Origin: CAIVND01 sp035532075
GTDB taxonomy: Bacteria; Actinomycetota; Acidimicrobiia; Acidimicrobiales; Bog-793
NCBI GenBank assembly: GCA_035532075.1
Contig: DATKRV010000046.1
Location: 1-5,044, forward strand
Length of the DNA: 5,044 bases
Reading direction: 5' to 3'
Part shown: positions 1 to 5,044 of the stretch, piece by piece
Layout of the letters: the number at the start of each line of letters is the position of its first letter
Position numbering within the stretch: the stretch's first letter is position 1
Translations under genes and position numbers: made by a program
Notes under the pieces: model-generated
Told to the model about the DNA's origin: nothing
Database searches by the model: none
What the model saw: only the letters and a program-made list of their open reading frames with translations

Positions 1-1
1 G

Positions 2-190
2 GTGGAGTTCATGCTCGGACCACTTACCTTGGAGCCTCGCCGCGTTGGGCATCCTTTGCAACGCGAATTAACCGGTCTATGGACTGCTCGCTGCGGGGTT
101 TACCGGATCGTGTATGAACTCAAAGAGGAACAACGAACCATTCAAGTGCTGTGGATAGATCATCGATCCGATGTCTACCGGAATCATTAG
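2..190 (+). CDS. relE: RelE/ParE-superfamily toxin, C-terminal part (5' end outside window)
   Basis: This is the visible C-terminal 62 residues of a small RelE-type toxin, a ribosome-dependent mRNA interferase in characterised relatives. The frame is open to the left edge, and the GTG at position 2 is very probably an internal valine. Full-length relatives are about 85-95 residues, and the segment VEFMLGPLTLEPRRVG aligns with the middle of mycobacterial RelE proteins (VEFxxGPLxxxPHRxGKPL). Family hallmarks follow in order: GHPLQRELTGLW, the strand TARCGVYRIVY with the basic residue of the RelE active site, and the C-terminal IDHRSDVYR, which carries the arginine and tyrosine usual in this fold. 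One oddity is ARCGVYR where ARRGDYR is common. The antitoxin would normally lie just upstream, outside the window. The gene converges on the HEPN gene. The family call is firm; toxicity and the exact subfamily (RelE or ParE) are inferred. Confidence 0.85.
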   Translation: MEFMLGPLTLEPRRVGHPLQRELTGLWTARCGVYRIVYELKEEQRTIQVLWIDHRSDVYRNH

Positions 191-418
191 GCCTGAAGCT
201 TTGTAGATGGTCGCCTGTTGTGTAGGAACGATTGATGAGACTTCGGCAACCGGCTTTGCAGCATGTCTCCAAGCTCACAAAACATCCTGCTCAATGGCAC
301 TTTATCAGATCACAAAACCCATCATGGGGCTGATTGGGGTCGGGAATTGTGGCACATAGTGGTCGCTCGTGGTGGATGCGGGGCAATGAGTTCGTTTGAA
401 TGAATCCCCGAAGGTATC
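191..418. other. Gap between convergent genes, no feature found
   Basis: This is the 228-bp space between the stop codon of the RelE fragment and the stop codon of the HEPN-like gene on the opposite strand. Both genes should terminate here, but I see no GC-rich stem followed by a T run on either strand. The only symmetrical elements are a very short CCCATCATGGG palindrome at 318-328 and CGGGG (379-383) facing CCCCG (406-410) across 22 bases. Neither is convincing as a terminator. Confidence 0.5.
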
Positions 419-841
419 TCACGCGTGATGGCCTCGGCCCGCGGTGGGCACCAGGCGATCCGCGATCATCACGAGTCGTTCGGCTGCAGTCACCGCTCGG
501 CGGGCAGCTGCGGCCGTGAGGGGCCGGGGGTCATATTCAGCCTGAGCTTTGAGGGGGAGAAGCTGTCGCAGCTGTCGCGCCGCGATTTTGGCATCACCTC
601 CGATGTCGTCAAGATGTTCTGGCGCGTCGGCATGCTCTCCTTGTGAGATCGAGCCAGAGAGCGCCGCGGAAATGGCATCGCTTGCGGCAATGCCCGAGTG
701 AATCGCATTGCCAGTTGCAGCCGTGTAGTTGCCAAGTTCGAGGGAGTCTTGAGCGGCTCGAAGGAATTCCTTTGACTTCGCGAGGTATGCCCTCGCGTCT
801 GCCGGTGTCGCAGAGCGTGTCTTTGCTCGTGCGCGTGCCAT
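419..841 (-). CDS. HEPN-like helical protein, probable partner of the MNT nucleotidyltransferase
   Basis: This is a small, alanine-rich, almost wholly alpha-helical protein of 140 residues that I read as a HEPN-family member. HEPN proteins paired with minimal nucleotidyltransferases are typically RNase toxins, neutralised by nucleotide transfer from the partner. The pattern FLRAAQDSLELGNYTAATGNAIHSGIAASDAI is typical of the first HEPN helices, and a second helical part follows, with KAQAEYDPRPLT leading to an AERLV helix. No R-x4-6-H RNase motif occurs anywhere, so it may be a divergent or inactive HEPN. The chosen ATG at 841 lies one base after the stop of the nucleotidyltransferase gene (TGA-C-ATG), which implies translational coupling. 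An in-frame GTG at 853 would give 144 residues and an 11-bp overlap. Neither start has a clear Shine-Dalgarno sequence. The assignment rests on helix pattern and gene order, so it is less certain than that of its neighbour. Confidence 0.68.
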   Translation of the reverse strand: MARARAKTRSATPADARAYLAKSKEFLRAAQDSLELGNYTAATGNAIHSGIAASDAISAALSGSISQGEHADAPEHLDDIGGDAKIAARQLRQLLPLKAQAEYDPRPLTAAAARRAVTAAERLVMIADRLVPTAGRGHHA

Positions 842-842
842 G

Positions 843-1460
843 TCAAGCAACACGAGTGAATGCGGTGAGTGGCCTGCCTACGAGGACAACGCCTTCGTTG
901 GCGATAGCGCGCCACGGACCGCTGTGTCGTCGAACCAGAGCCGGCACCTCGTCGGCAGATACAACCATCATATTTACCGGGTTTCCAACAACTCTTCGAG
1001 CGGTCCGTTCCCATACCCCGAGCGCATCGATCCATTCGTTGTCATTAGCTGCTACTTCCTTAGCCCGTACAACGAGCACGTCAAGATCACCAGTAGAGGT
1101 TGTCTCACCGCGGGCGAAAGATCCGAACACGATCAGACTTTCGGGAGCCGGTGAGATGTCAGTTGCTAGTTCACTTAGGCGTCCTATCACCGACTCTAGA
1201 AGTCGAGCAAGAGTCAGAACAATCCGTGCGGCTTCATTCTCTCGATCGAGACATACAAGTGCGGATGATCCAGCTTCACGTCGAGAAACGATCCCCAGGT
1301 TCACGAGTTCAGCGGTGACGACTGACGCCTGCTGGGGACTCACGCCTGCGAGACGCGCCACTGCGCGGATTGTCATTTCGGATTCGTTCCGAGTCAAGAC
1401 AGTCAGGATTCGGCCCTGGACGCCGGGGATGAGGGTTTCTATCGGTCGGACATAATCCAT
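843..1460 (-). CDS. Winged-helix/nucleotidyltransferase (MNT-type) fusion protein, probable antitoxin and autoregulator
   Basis: This 205-residue protein has two domains. Residues about 15-72 form a winged helix-turn-helix (TIRAVARLAGVSPQQASVVT, then LVNLGIVSRRE as the start of the wing). Residues about 104-196 form a DNA polymerase-beta-type nucleotidyltransferase with the signature GSFARGETTSTGDLDVLVV (G113, S114, metal-binding D125 and D127). In MntA-HepT pairs the nucleotidyltransferase modifies the HEPN toxin with AMP and silences it; the same job is inferred here. The strand that usually carries the third acidic residue reads NPVNMMVV, with Asn163 near the expected place, so activity may be weak or rely on another residue. 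The start is an ATG with no Shine-Dalgarno sequence, but a TATACT box lies seven bases upstream, which suggests a leaderless mRNA. The stop is one base before the HEPN start. The N-terminal DNA-binding domain fits repression of its own promoter. Confidence 0.9.
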   Translation of the reverse strand: MDYVRPIETLIPGVQGRILTVLTRNESEMTIRAVARLAGVSPQQASVVTAELVNLGIVSRREAGSSALVCLDRENEAARIVLTLARLLESVIGRLSELATDISPAPESLIVFGSFARGETTSTGDLDVLVVRAKEVAANDNEWIDALGVWERTARRVVGNPVNMMVVSADEVPALVRRHSGPWRAIANEGVVLVGRPLTAFTRVA

Positions 1461-1467
1461 GCAAGGA

Positions 1468-1473
1468 AGTATA
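1468..1473 (-). promoter_or_regulatory. Probable -10 box of a leaderless promoter for the nucleotidyltransferase-HEPN module
   Basis: On the minus strand the sequence TATACT ends seven bases before the ATG at 1460, so transcription would begin at or next to the A of the start codon. The absence of any Shine-Dalgarno sequence agrees with a leaderless transcript, which is common in actinobacteria. I see no good -35 hexamer at 16-18 bp. That zone is occupied by the inverted repeat at 1479-1506. Confidence 0.55.
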
Positions 1474-1478
1474 GTTCA

Positions 1479-1506
1479 AATAAATCAGACACATGTCTGA
1501 ATTATT
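1479..1506. promoter_or_regulatory. Inverted repeat, likely operator of the nucleotidyltransferase-HEPN module
   Basis: Two 12-bp arms, AATAAATCAGAC (1479-1490) and GTCTGAATTATT (1495-1506), are reverse complements with a single mismatch, separated by ACAT. The inner TCAGAC/GTCTGA arms are perfect. The element spans about 19-46 bp upstream of the nucleotidyltransferase ATG and covers the spacer and -35 side of the proposed promoter, a normal position for a repressor site. The encoded winged-helix domain is the obvious candidate ligand. A transcription terminator is unlikely because there is no GC-rich stem with a T run. Confidence 0.55.
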
Positions 1507-1684
1507 AAACCATTGGCATAAGGTGAATGGACTGTATTAACGGTTGGTCTTCTGGTTGAATCGGCCTAGGTTTAGTGGAGGGCGTTCTAATAGCGATCAA
1601 GGGCATTTCGCAATTCTTGTAAGGTCCACATCAGCTTCTCAGACATATTTATATAGATACATATAGTTTTGGATCTTGGCAAGT

Positions 1685-2299
1685 TTATATTCGCAGCTCT
1701 AATCGATGCAGATTTGGGTTCGACTTAGCTGGTGGAACTCTAGGGTCTTTACGATACGCGTCGCGCAACGCCCGATGAACGCATCTTTCCATGGAGCATT
1801 GTTGATTCGTATTTTTAGAGACGACATCCTCAATCGTTTGAACCACATAACCCGCTATATCGTCATGTTCCCAGAATCTCAGTACGGTCCAGCCGAGTTT
1901 CGACATTTGCGCGTCGGTGTCGCGGTCGCGTTTCTCGTTTGAGCGCCGTTTCTCTCGCCAGTACTCAGCATTCGCCTTTGGAGGTACATAGTGTATTGCA
2001 CATCCGTGCCAGTAACACCCATCGATGAAGATCGCTACCTTGGCCCTCGTGAACGCGATGTCAGCACGACGCCTTCGATCGAACGGCAATGGCCAGTCGA
2101 CTCGATAGCGGAACCCGTCACCGTGCAACAGATGGCGAACCGCTATCTCCGGTGCGGTGTCGCTGCGTCGGTTCGCCTGCATGGTTCGACGAACCGCGTC
2201 GGACGACGCCCATGACTTCCGTCGCTGACCGGAGATGGGCTGGATCGGTGCTGTATTTTGATTGACGACGTGCTGGCGGGATTGCACTGTTGGGCTCAA
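1685..2299 (-). CDS. vsr: Vsr-family DNA endonuclease
   Basis: This 204-residue protein has the Vsr fold, the endonuclease family named for the E. coli enzyme that nicks at T:G mismatches. Conserved stretches align in order with E. coli Vsr: VRRTMQANRRSDTAPE (36-51), RRADIAF with the catalytic Asp80, FIDGCYWHGC (91-100) with His98 and Trp97, NAEYWREKRRSNEKRDRD (110-127), and KLGWTVLRFWE (134-144). Asp93 stands where E. coli has His64; this is frequent in Vsr homologues tied to restriction systems. The start is TTG at 2299, supported by AAAGGA at 2307-2312 seven bases upstream and by its position one base after the stop of the HNH gene. The protein has about 30 extra residues at the N-terminus and about 45 poorly recognisable ones at the C-terminus compared with a minimal Vsr domain. 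In this operon it is more likely a restriction-type or accessory nickase than a general mismatch-repair enzyme; that is inference. Confidence 0.92.
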   Translation of the reverse strand: MSPTVQSRQHVVNQNTAPIQPISGQRRKSWASSDAVRRTMQANRRSDTAPEIAVRHLLHGDGFRYRVDWPLPFDRRRRADIAFTRAKVAIFIDGCYWHGCAIHYVPPKANAEYWREKRRSNEKRDRDTDAQMSKLGWTVLRFWEHDDIAGYVVQTIEDVVSKNTNQQCSMERCVHRALRDAYRKDPRVPPAKSNPNLHRLELRI

Positions 2300-2300
2300 G

Positions 2301-3131
2301 TCAGTGTCCTTTTTCCGGCAAGCTGATTAAATCACGGAGCGCCTCGGGCCGGATTGGAGGGTCGTGCCGATGGATCATCGAGTGGCAGTTGCTGCAAAGT
2401 GGCACCATCTCGGTAATTGGATTCACGACATAGCCGGAGGGTATCTGGGACACAGGAACCACGTGGTGAACCTCAATGAATTCGGCTCCGAGGTCGCCGT
2501 ACTTCGTTTCGAAGGCGAAGTCGCATACCCAGCAAACGTGTCCATGGTGCCGTATACACCGATAGCGGTTGACCGGATTCCGCTCGAATCGATTCACCAA
2601 TACCTTGGTCATTGCCCCTTCAGGGAGCCCTGCTTCGGGTTCGTCAATGTTCTCGATATCGAGACCAGAGAGCACAAGGCTTAAACACAACCCTGCAGCC
2701 CGCCGAAGACTCTCTTCAAGAACGTTTGGAGTCGTAGCCCTTGGTAGTTTCAACCGACATTCAATTTCGATCTGACGCCAGGTGTCGGACGGGAGCTGCT
2801 CAGTTGAAACCTTCTGGTTGTTGATCCTGATGCTCGTTTCGACGCCGTCCCGATGTCCCTCCTCAACGACCTTCGTCCAGACAGCCGTCTCTGGAAGAAT
2901 CCTCTCGCCCATGCGTCTAATTAGTGAGCCACTGAAGGTGTCAGGCAGGAACATCGCCTCAGCCCAGATGAGGTTATGGGACAGAGAGACTGAGAACGTT
3001 GGAGCGTCGCCGACACCAACCGGCCTAAGCGCTTTGAACTCTCCGCCTGCTGACGCGACTTTCGCGACCTCCAATCGCAGTCCGGTCATCGCCTCTAGGG
3101 AACTACACACAATGTCAGCGACGTCAGCCAC
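2301..3131 (-). CDS. HNH endonuclease with uncharacterised N-terminal domain
   Basis: This 276-residue protein has a clear C-terminal McrA-like HNH nuclease domain from about 181 to 256. Cys200-x2-Cys203 and Cys246-x2-Cys249 would bind a structural zinc. The catalytic core is EVHHVVPVSQI (His222/His223) followed by VPLCSNCHSMIHR (His250, His254). Residues 1-175 form a separate alpha/beta domain that I do not recognise; it may select the target or contact the ATPase. The start is a GTG at 3131, six bases after the ATPase stop, with GGAGGAA (3141-3147) embedded in the last ATPase codons. Spacing to the GTG is 11 bases, a little long. The stop is one base before the Vsr start, so the three genes are probably co-translated. 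HNH proteins of this type often cut modified or invading DNA. Which substrate this one cuts cannot be read from the sequence. Confidence 0.93.
   Translation of the reverse strand: MADVADIVCSSLEAMTGLRLEVAKVASAGGEFKALRPVGVGDAPTFSVSLSHNLIWAEAMFLPDTFSGSLIRRMGERILPETAVWTKVVEEGHRDGVETSIRINNQKVSTEQLPSDTWRQIEIECRLKLPRATTPNVLEESLRRAAGLCLSLVLSGLDIENIDEPEAGLPEGAMTKVLVNRFERNPVNRYRCIRHHGHVCWVCDFAFETKYGDLGAEFIEVHHVVPVSQIPSGYVVNPITEMVPLCSNCHSMIHRHDPPIRPEALRDLISLPEKGH
2307..2312 (-). promoter_or_regulatory. Ribosome binding site of the Vsr gene (supports the TTG start)
   Basis: AAAGGA on the minus strand lies seven bases before the TTG at 2299, inside the last codons of the HNH gene. It favours TTG over the GTG four codons later, which would be about 19 bases away. 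Confidence 0.7.
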
Positions 3132-3137
3132 GTCGCG

Positions 3138-4799
3138 CTATTCCTCCGCGTCGTCTGGTTCAGGTAGGTCGGCCACGAGGTGACGCAGGTTTCTGCTCAC
3201 CTCAATGCGGAAAACCTCGAACACCTCGTTGAGATCGAGCCTTGTATTGTTCATCTCTGCCTGAGCGAGGGCGAACAGCAGAAACTCAATCGCCTGTGTC
3301 AGAGGGCTGTTGGCTGAGTTGGGAAGGTAAGCCTTGCGATACCAGTCGTGCGAGGTGTTGATCGATACCTTCGTGTCGCCAGCACCCTTACCGAACGACG
3401 GGGACCACAGAACACCGTCTTCGAGACTCTCAGTGTGCACGATGTGGACACCCTCTGCGTCATCCTCAATACGGATGCGGAACTCGGGGTTCGGCGCACC
3501 ACCCGGTCCAAGTACCTTGAGCTCATTGACGAGGTTGTTCGTCATCGTCAACGAGCCATCGCCACCCTTAGTGGTGGATGGCAGACTCAGGCCCTCCTTC
3601 TCGGAGTCGATGGTCCGGTCGGCTGGCCGGCGCCCAGTTCCTGCCGTTGCAGCACTCTTGGCTCGACCCCTTCGGTTCCTGCGGTCCGCCTCGCGACGCA
3701 CAGGAGTCAGCACGTTCTCGAGTTCCTCGAAGAGGCCTGGATCGAGATGCAGCCCCGACTTCTTGATACCAACTCCGAAGAATGGATCCAGCGGCGCGGG
3801 GAATGAGAGCTCCACGCGTAACCGGTTCAGGTGAGTATCAGCGGCACCGATGGTCAACCAATCGGGACCCTCGATAAGCCGATTCTCACGGTAGACGTAA
3901 ATGCCCTGCCTATCGTTCGAAATTTGCGCGGCACCTGGGTATGAGCTGTCCTCCACCTCATTTGCCGGTGGAAGGATGAAAGCTCTCAACACGATTTCTC
4001 CTTGATGATTACCGCTTCCATCGGCTATTGCCCAAGTCCGAACCTTCTCTGCCTCGACCTCGGCGAACACCTCGCAAAAGGGGTCCCATGGAACAATCCT
4101 GCCGCCATTCACGAAAATCGAAATGTTCCGCCCCCGTTCATCATCGGGGTCGAGGAATCGTTGGAACACGGTGCCCAGATGCGTCGTAAGCCGACCGATC
4201 CGTCGCGCGAGGGCACTCTCTGGATTTTTGTAGGCTCCTCCGTGCTGCTTGCGAAGCAACCGGTCGACCTTGTCCCAGTGGACCACAGTCCCCGAGCTGA
4301 CCTCGCTCTCAGCGCCATGAGCTAGCGCCTCCATCGCGTCGAGGAAGAAATCGGATTCGTTCGCATCCGCCTCGCCCAAGGTGAGGATCCACTGGTTCTG
4401 TTGGGCAATCACGTCTAGATCCCAAGTGGCAGCCAAGGGCTTAGAACTCTCGATCGGGCCCTCTGAAGAGACGACCGTGAGACGACGACAGAAACTCGTC
4501 GACGCTGTTTTCAGTCCAAGCCCGAACCTTCCGAGCCGGTGGGGGTCCTCCTTCCGCGAGGACCCGTATCTCATTGCGTTCTCGAGACCTTCTAGATCCA
4601 TTCCACAGCCGTTGTCGGCGACCTGCACGAGGACCTCGCCATCAGCGGTGAGGTTTACCTCGATGCCTATGACGGACGAGCCCGCCTCGATCGAGTTGTC
4701 AACAAGATCAGCTATAGAAGCCTCGAAGCTGTAGCCGGTGTCTCGGAAACCGTCAACAACCCTCGCGGTATTTGGCTCGACAACCTTATGCTCCGCCAT
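3138..4799 (-). CDS. GHKL ATPase of the MutL/MORC-like type
   Basis: This 553-residue protein begins with a GHKL ATP-binding domain. The N-box is SIADLVDNSIEAG (28-40, Asn35 for Mg), motif G1 is DNGCGM (62-67) and G2 is LGRFGLGLKTAS (89-100), forming the ATP lid. A second domain follows with DRQGIYVYRENRLI (295-308), HLNRLRVEL (322-330) and GVGIKKSGLHLDP (341-353); lysines 345/346 fit the S5-fold lysine that completes the active site in MutL and MORC proteins. An Arg-rich linker (about 370-400) and a C-terminal domain of unknown type complete it. Such ATPases dimerise on ATP binding and clamp DNA. There is no histidine-kinase phosphoacceptor or transmembrane segment. The ATG at 4799 is chosen over an in-frame TTG at 4817 because AAGGAAG sits just before it. 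The 14-bp and 6-bp gaps to its neighbours suggest one transcript with the HNH and Vsr nucleases. A role in DNA restriction is inferred from relatives. Confidence 0.93.
   Translation of the reverse strand: MAEHKVVEPNTARVVDGFRDTGYSFEASIADLVDNSIEAGSSVIGIEVNLTADGEVLVQVADNGCGMDLEGLENAMRYGSSRKEDPHRLGRFGLGLKTASTSFCRRLTVVSSEGPIESSKPLAATWDLDVIAQQNQWILTLGEADANESDFFLDAMEALAHGAESEVSSGTVVHWDKVDRLLRKQHGGAYKNPESALARRIGRLTTHLGTVFQRFLDPDDERGRNISIFVNGGRIVPWDPFCEVFAEVEAEKVRTWAIADGSGNHQGEIVLRAFILPPANEVEDSSYPGAAQISNDRQGIYVYRENRLIEGPDWLTIGAADTHLNRLRVELSFPAPLDPFFGVGIKKSGLHLDPGLFEELENVLTPVRREADRRNRRGRAKSAATAGTGRRPADRTIDSEKEGLSLPSTTKGGDGSLTMTNNLVNELKVLGPGGAPNPEFRIRIEDDAEGVHIVHTESLEDGVLWSPSFGKGAGDTKVSINTSHDWYRKAYLPNSANSPLTQAIEFLLFALAQAEMNNTRLDLNEVFEVFRIEVSRNLRHLVADLPEPDDAEE
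3141..3147 (-). promoter_or_regulatory. Ribosome binding site of the HNH gene (supports the GTG start)
   Basis: GGAGGAA on the minus strand overlaps the final two sense codons (GAG GAA) of the ATPase gene and is followed by its TAG stop. The GTG start of the HNH gene lies downstream of this strong motif, which implies translational coupling. Confidence 0.7.
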
Positions 4800-4802
4800 A
4801 AT

Positions 4803-4809
4803 CTTCCTT
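4803..4809 (-). promoter_or_regulatory. Ribosome binding site of the GHKL ATPase gene
   Basis: AAGGAAG on the minus strand has its GGA core five bases before the ATG at 4799 and lies in the 14-bp gap after the upstream stop. It decides the start in favour of this ATG; the TTG at 4817 would have no site. Confidence 0.75.
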
Positions 4810-4813
4810 TCGA

Positions 4814-5044
4814 TCAAATTCGGATTAGCTGCCAGCCACCACTCAGTGGGATCACGTCTCCGAATATGTTTCCCTCATCATTAGCAGATGCATCTAACAC
4901 TCGAACATGGACATCGCCATTCGCACTGCGGGTGAACTCCAGAATGTCACCCTCACTGGCTCCAAGAACTCTGAGTACACGAGTGGTCCCAGTCAACCGG
5001 TACTCGTCTCGCGTGCTGGCCCCTGTCCTCTTGCCGTTGTAATG
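4814..5044 (-). CDS. C-terminal end of an upstream operon protein, possibly with an EcoRII-N-like DNA-binding domain (partial)
   Basis: The last 76 residues of a gene entering from the right edge are visible; the frame is open to position 5044, so this is not a complete small ORF. The sequence starts HYNGKRTGASTRDEYRLTG, which resembles the YYNSRHFGKTRNEKRIT stretch of the EcoRII N-terminal effector domain, a B3-like DNA-binding fold. It continues with GASEGDILEFTRSANGDVHVRV, two beta strands around a GD(I/L)LEF turn as in beta-barrel DNA-binding domains, and ends with IPLSGGWQLIRI. The stop is 14 bp before the ATPase ATG, so it belongs to the same operon. The rest of the protein, which could be a methylase, a nuclease or only this recognition domain, cannot be seen. 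That it is coding is likely; the domain assignment is tentative because it rests on a short remembered similarity. Confidence 0.6.
   Translation of the reverse strand, partial: HYNGKRTGASTRDEYRLTGTTRVLRVLGASEGDILEFTRSANGDVHVRVLDASANDEGNIFGDVIPLSGGWQLIRI

Noticed and set aside
318..328. CCCATCATGGG palindrome as a terminator or operator
   Set aside because: The 5-bp arms leave a one-base loop, no T run follows, and such short symmetry is expected by chance.
379..410. CGGGG/CCCCG stem between the convergent RelE and HEPN genes as a terminator
   Set aside because: There are only five base pairs across a 22-base loop, and neither strand has a T tract after it.
490..1035. Minus-strand open frame of 181 codons overlapping the HEPN and nucleotidyltransferase genes
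   Set aside because: It is another frame of the same strand, Arg-, Ser- and Cys-rich without recognisable motifs, and would overlap both better-supported genes.
643..1455. Long open frame on the plus strand (270 codons)
   Set aside because: It lies antisense to the nucleotidyltransferase and HEPN genes. Its Ser/Arg/Thr-rich translation has no domain logic, while the minus strand carries clear family motifs.
1493..1540. 15-codon plus-strand reading frame beginning in the inverted repeat
   Set aside because: It has no ribosome binding site, is very short, and its ATG is part of the palindrome.
1642..1670. TA-rich stretch just downstream of the Vsr gene as a terminator or promoter
   Set aside because: It could form only a weak A/T stem, and I could not pair a -10 with a credible -35 or a gene start.
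3334..3834. Plus-strand open frames opposite the ATPase gene
   Set aside because: They are shadows of a high-GC gene; the translations are low-complexity Ser/Pro/Arg-rich with no conserved motif.
3138..4799. Histidine kinase, Hsp90 or housekeeping MutL for the GHKL protein
   Set aside because: No phosphoacceptor histidine domain, membrane segments or Hsp90 middle-domain features are visible. The second-domain motifs and the neighbouring nucleases fit the MORC/MutL-like defence type better than mismatch-repair MutL.
4814..4996. Complete 60-residue AbrB-like small protein
   Set aside because: The apparent start at 4996 is a TTG without a ribosome binding site, and the frame stays open to the window edge with sensible sequence (YNGKRTG...), so it is the end of a larger gene.
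1..5044. CRISPR array, tRNA, rRNA or insertion-sequence ends
   Set aside because: I found no spaced direct repeats, cloverleaf-like sequence, rRNA segments, transposase or terminal inverted repeats on reading through both strands.

Overview
The window looks like a defence or mobile-element island of an actinobacterium. This is inferred from the moderately high GC of the coding regions, the GTG and TTG starts, an apparently leaderless gene, and a RelE fragment that most resembles mycobacterial/actinobacterial RelE proteins. The species cannot be named from this sequence. No tRNA, rRNA, integrase, transposase or CRISPR array is visible.

Layout. (1) Positions 2-190, plus strand: the C-terminal two thirds of a RelE/ParE-superfamily toxin, cut by the left edge; its antitoxin would lie outside the window. 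(2) Positions 191-418: a gap between convergent genes with no convincing terminator. (3) Positions 419-1460, minus strand: a two-gene module. A winged-helix/nucleotidyltransferase fusion is followed one base later by a small HEPN-like helical protein, the architecture of MNT-HEPN toxin-antitoxin pairs. It has its own likely leaderless promoter, overlapped or flanked by a 28-bp near-perfect inverted repeat. (4) Positions 1461-1684: an AT-rich gap that holds this promoter and operator. (5) Positions 1685-5044, minus strand: a tightly packed operon, read from the right edge. It encodes the end of a protein with a possible EcoRII-N-like DNA-binding domain, then a GHKL (MutL/MORC-type) ATPase, an HNH endonuclease and a Vsr-family endonuclease. 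The genes are separated by 14, 6 and 1 bp.

How the genes may work together. Prokaryotic MORC/MutL-like GHKL ATPases beside Vsr nucleases, C5 methylases and Z1-domain helicases were described by Iyer, Abhiman and Aravind as restriction-modification-like systems; the MutL-Z1-AIPR (Mza) anti-phage system is a later relative. This operon fits the promoter-distal half of such a system: a DNA-recognition domain, a DNA-clamping ATPase and two nucleases. The methylase and any helicase would lie beyond position 5044. The neighbouring MNT-HEPN and RelE genes make this a cluster of conflict genes. The combination of ATPase, HNH and Vsr is the most interesting content. Its function here is inferred from families and gene order, not shown by the sequence alone.
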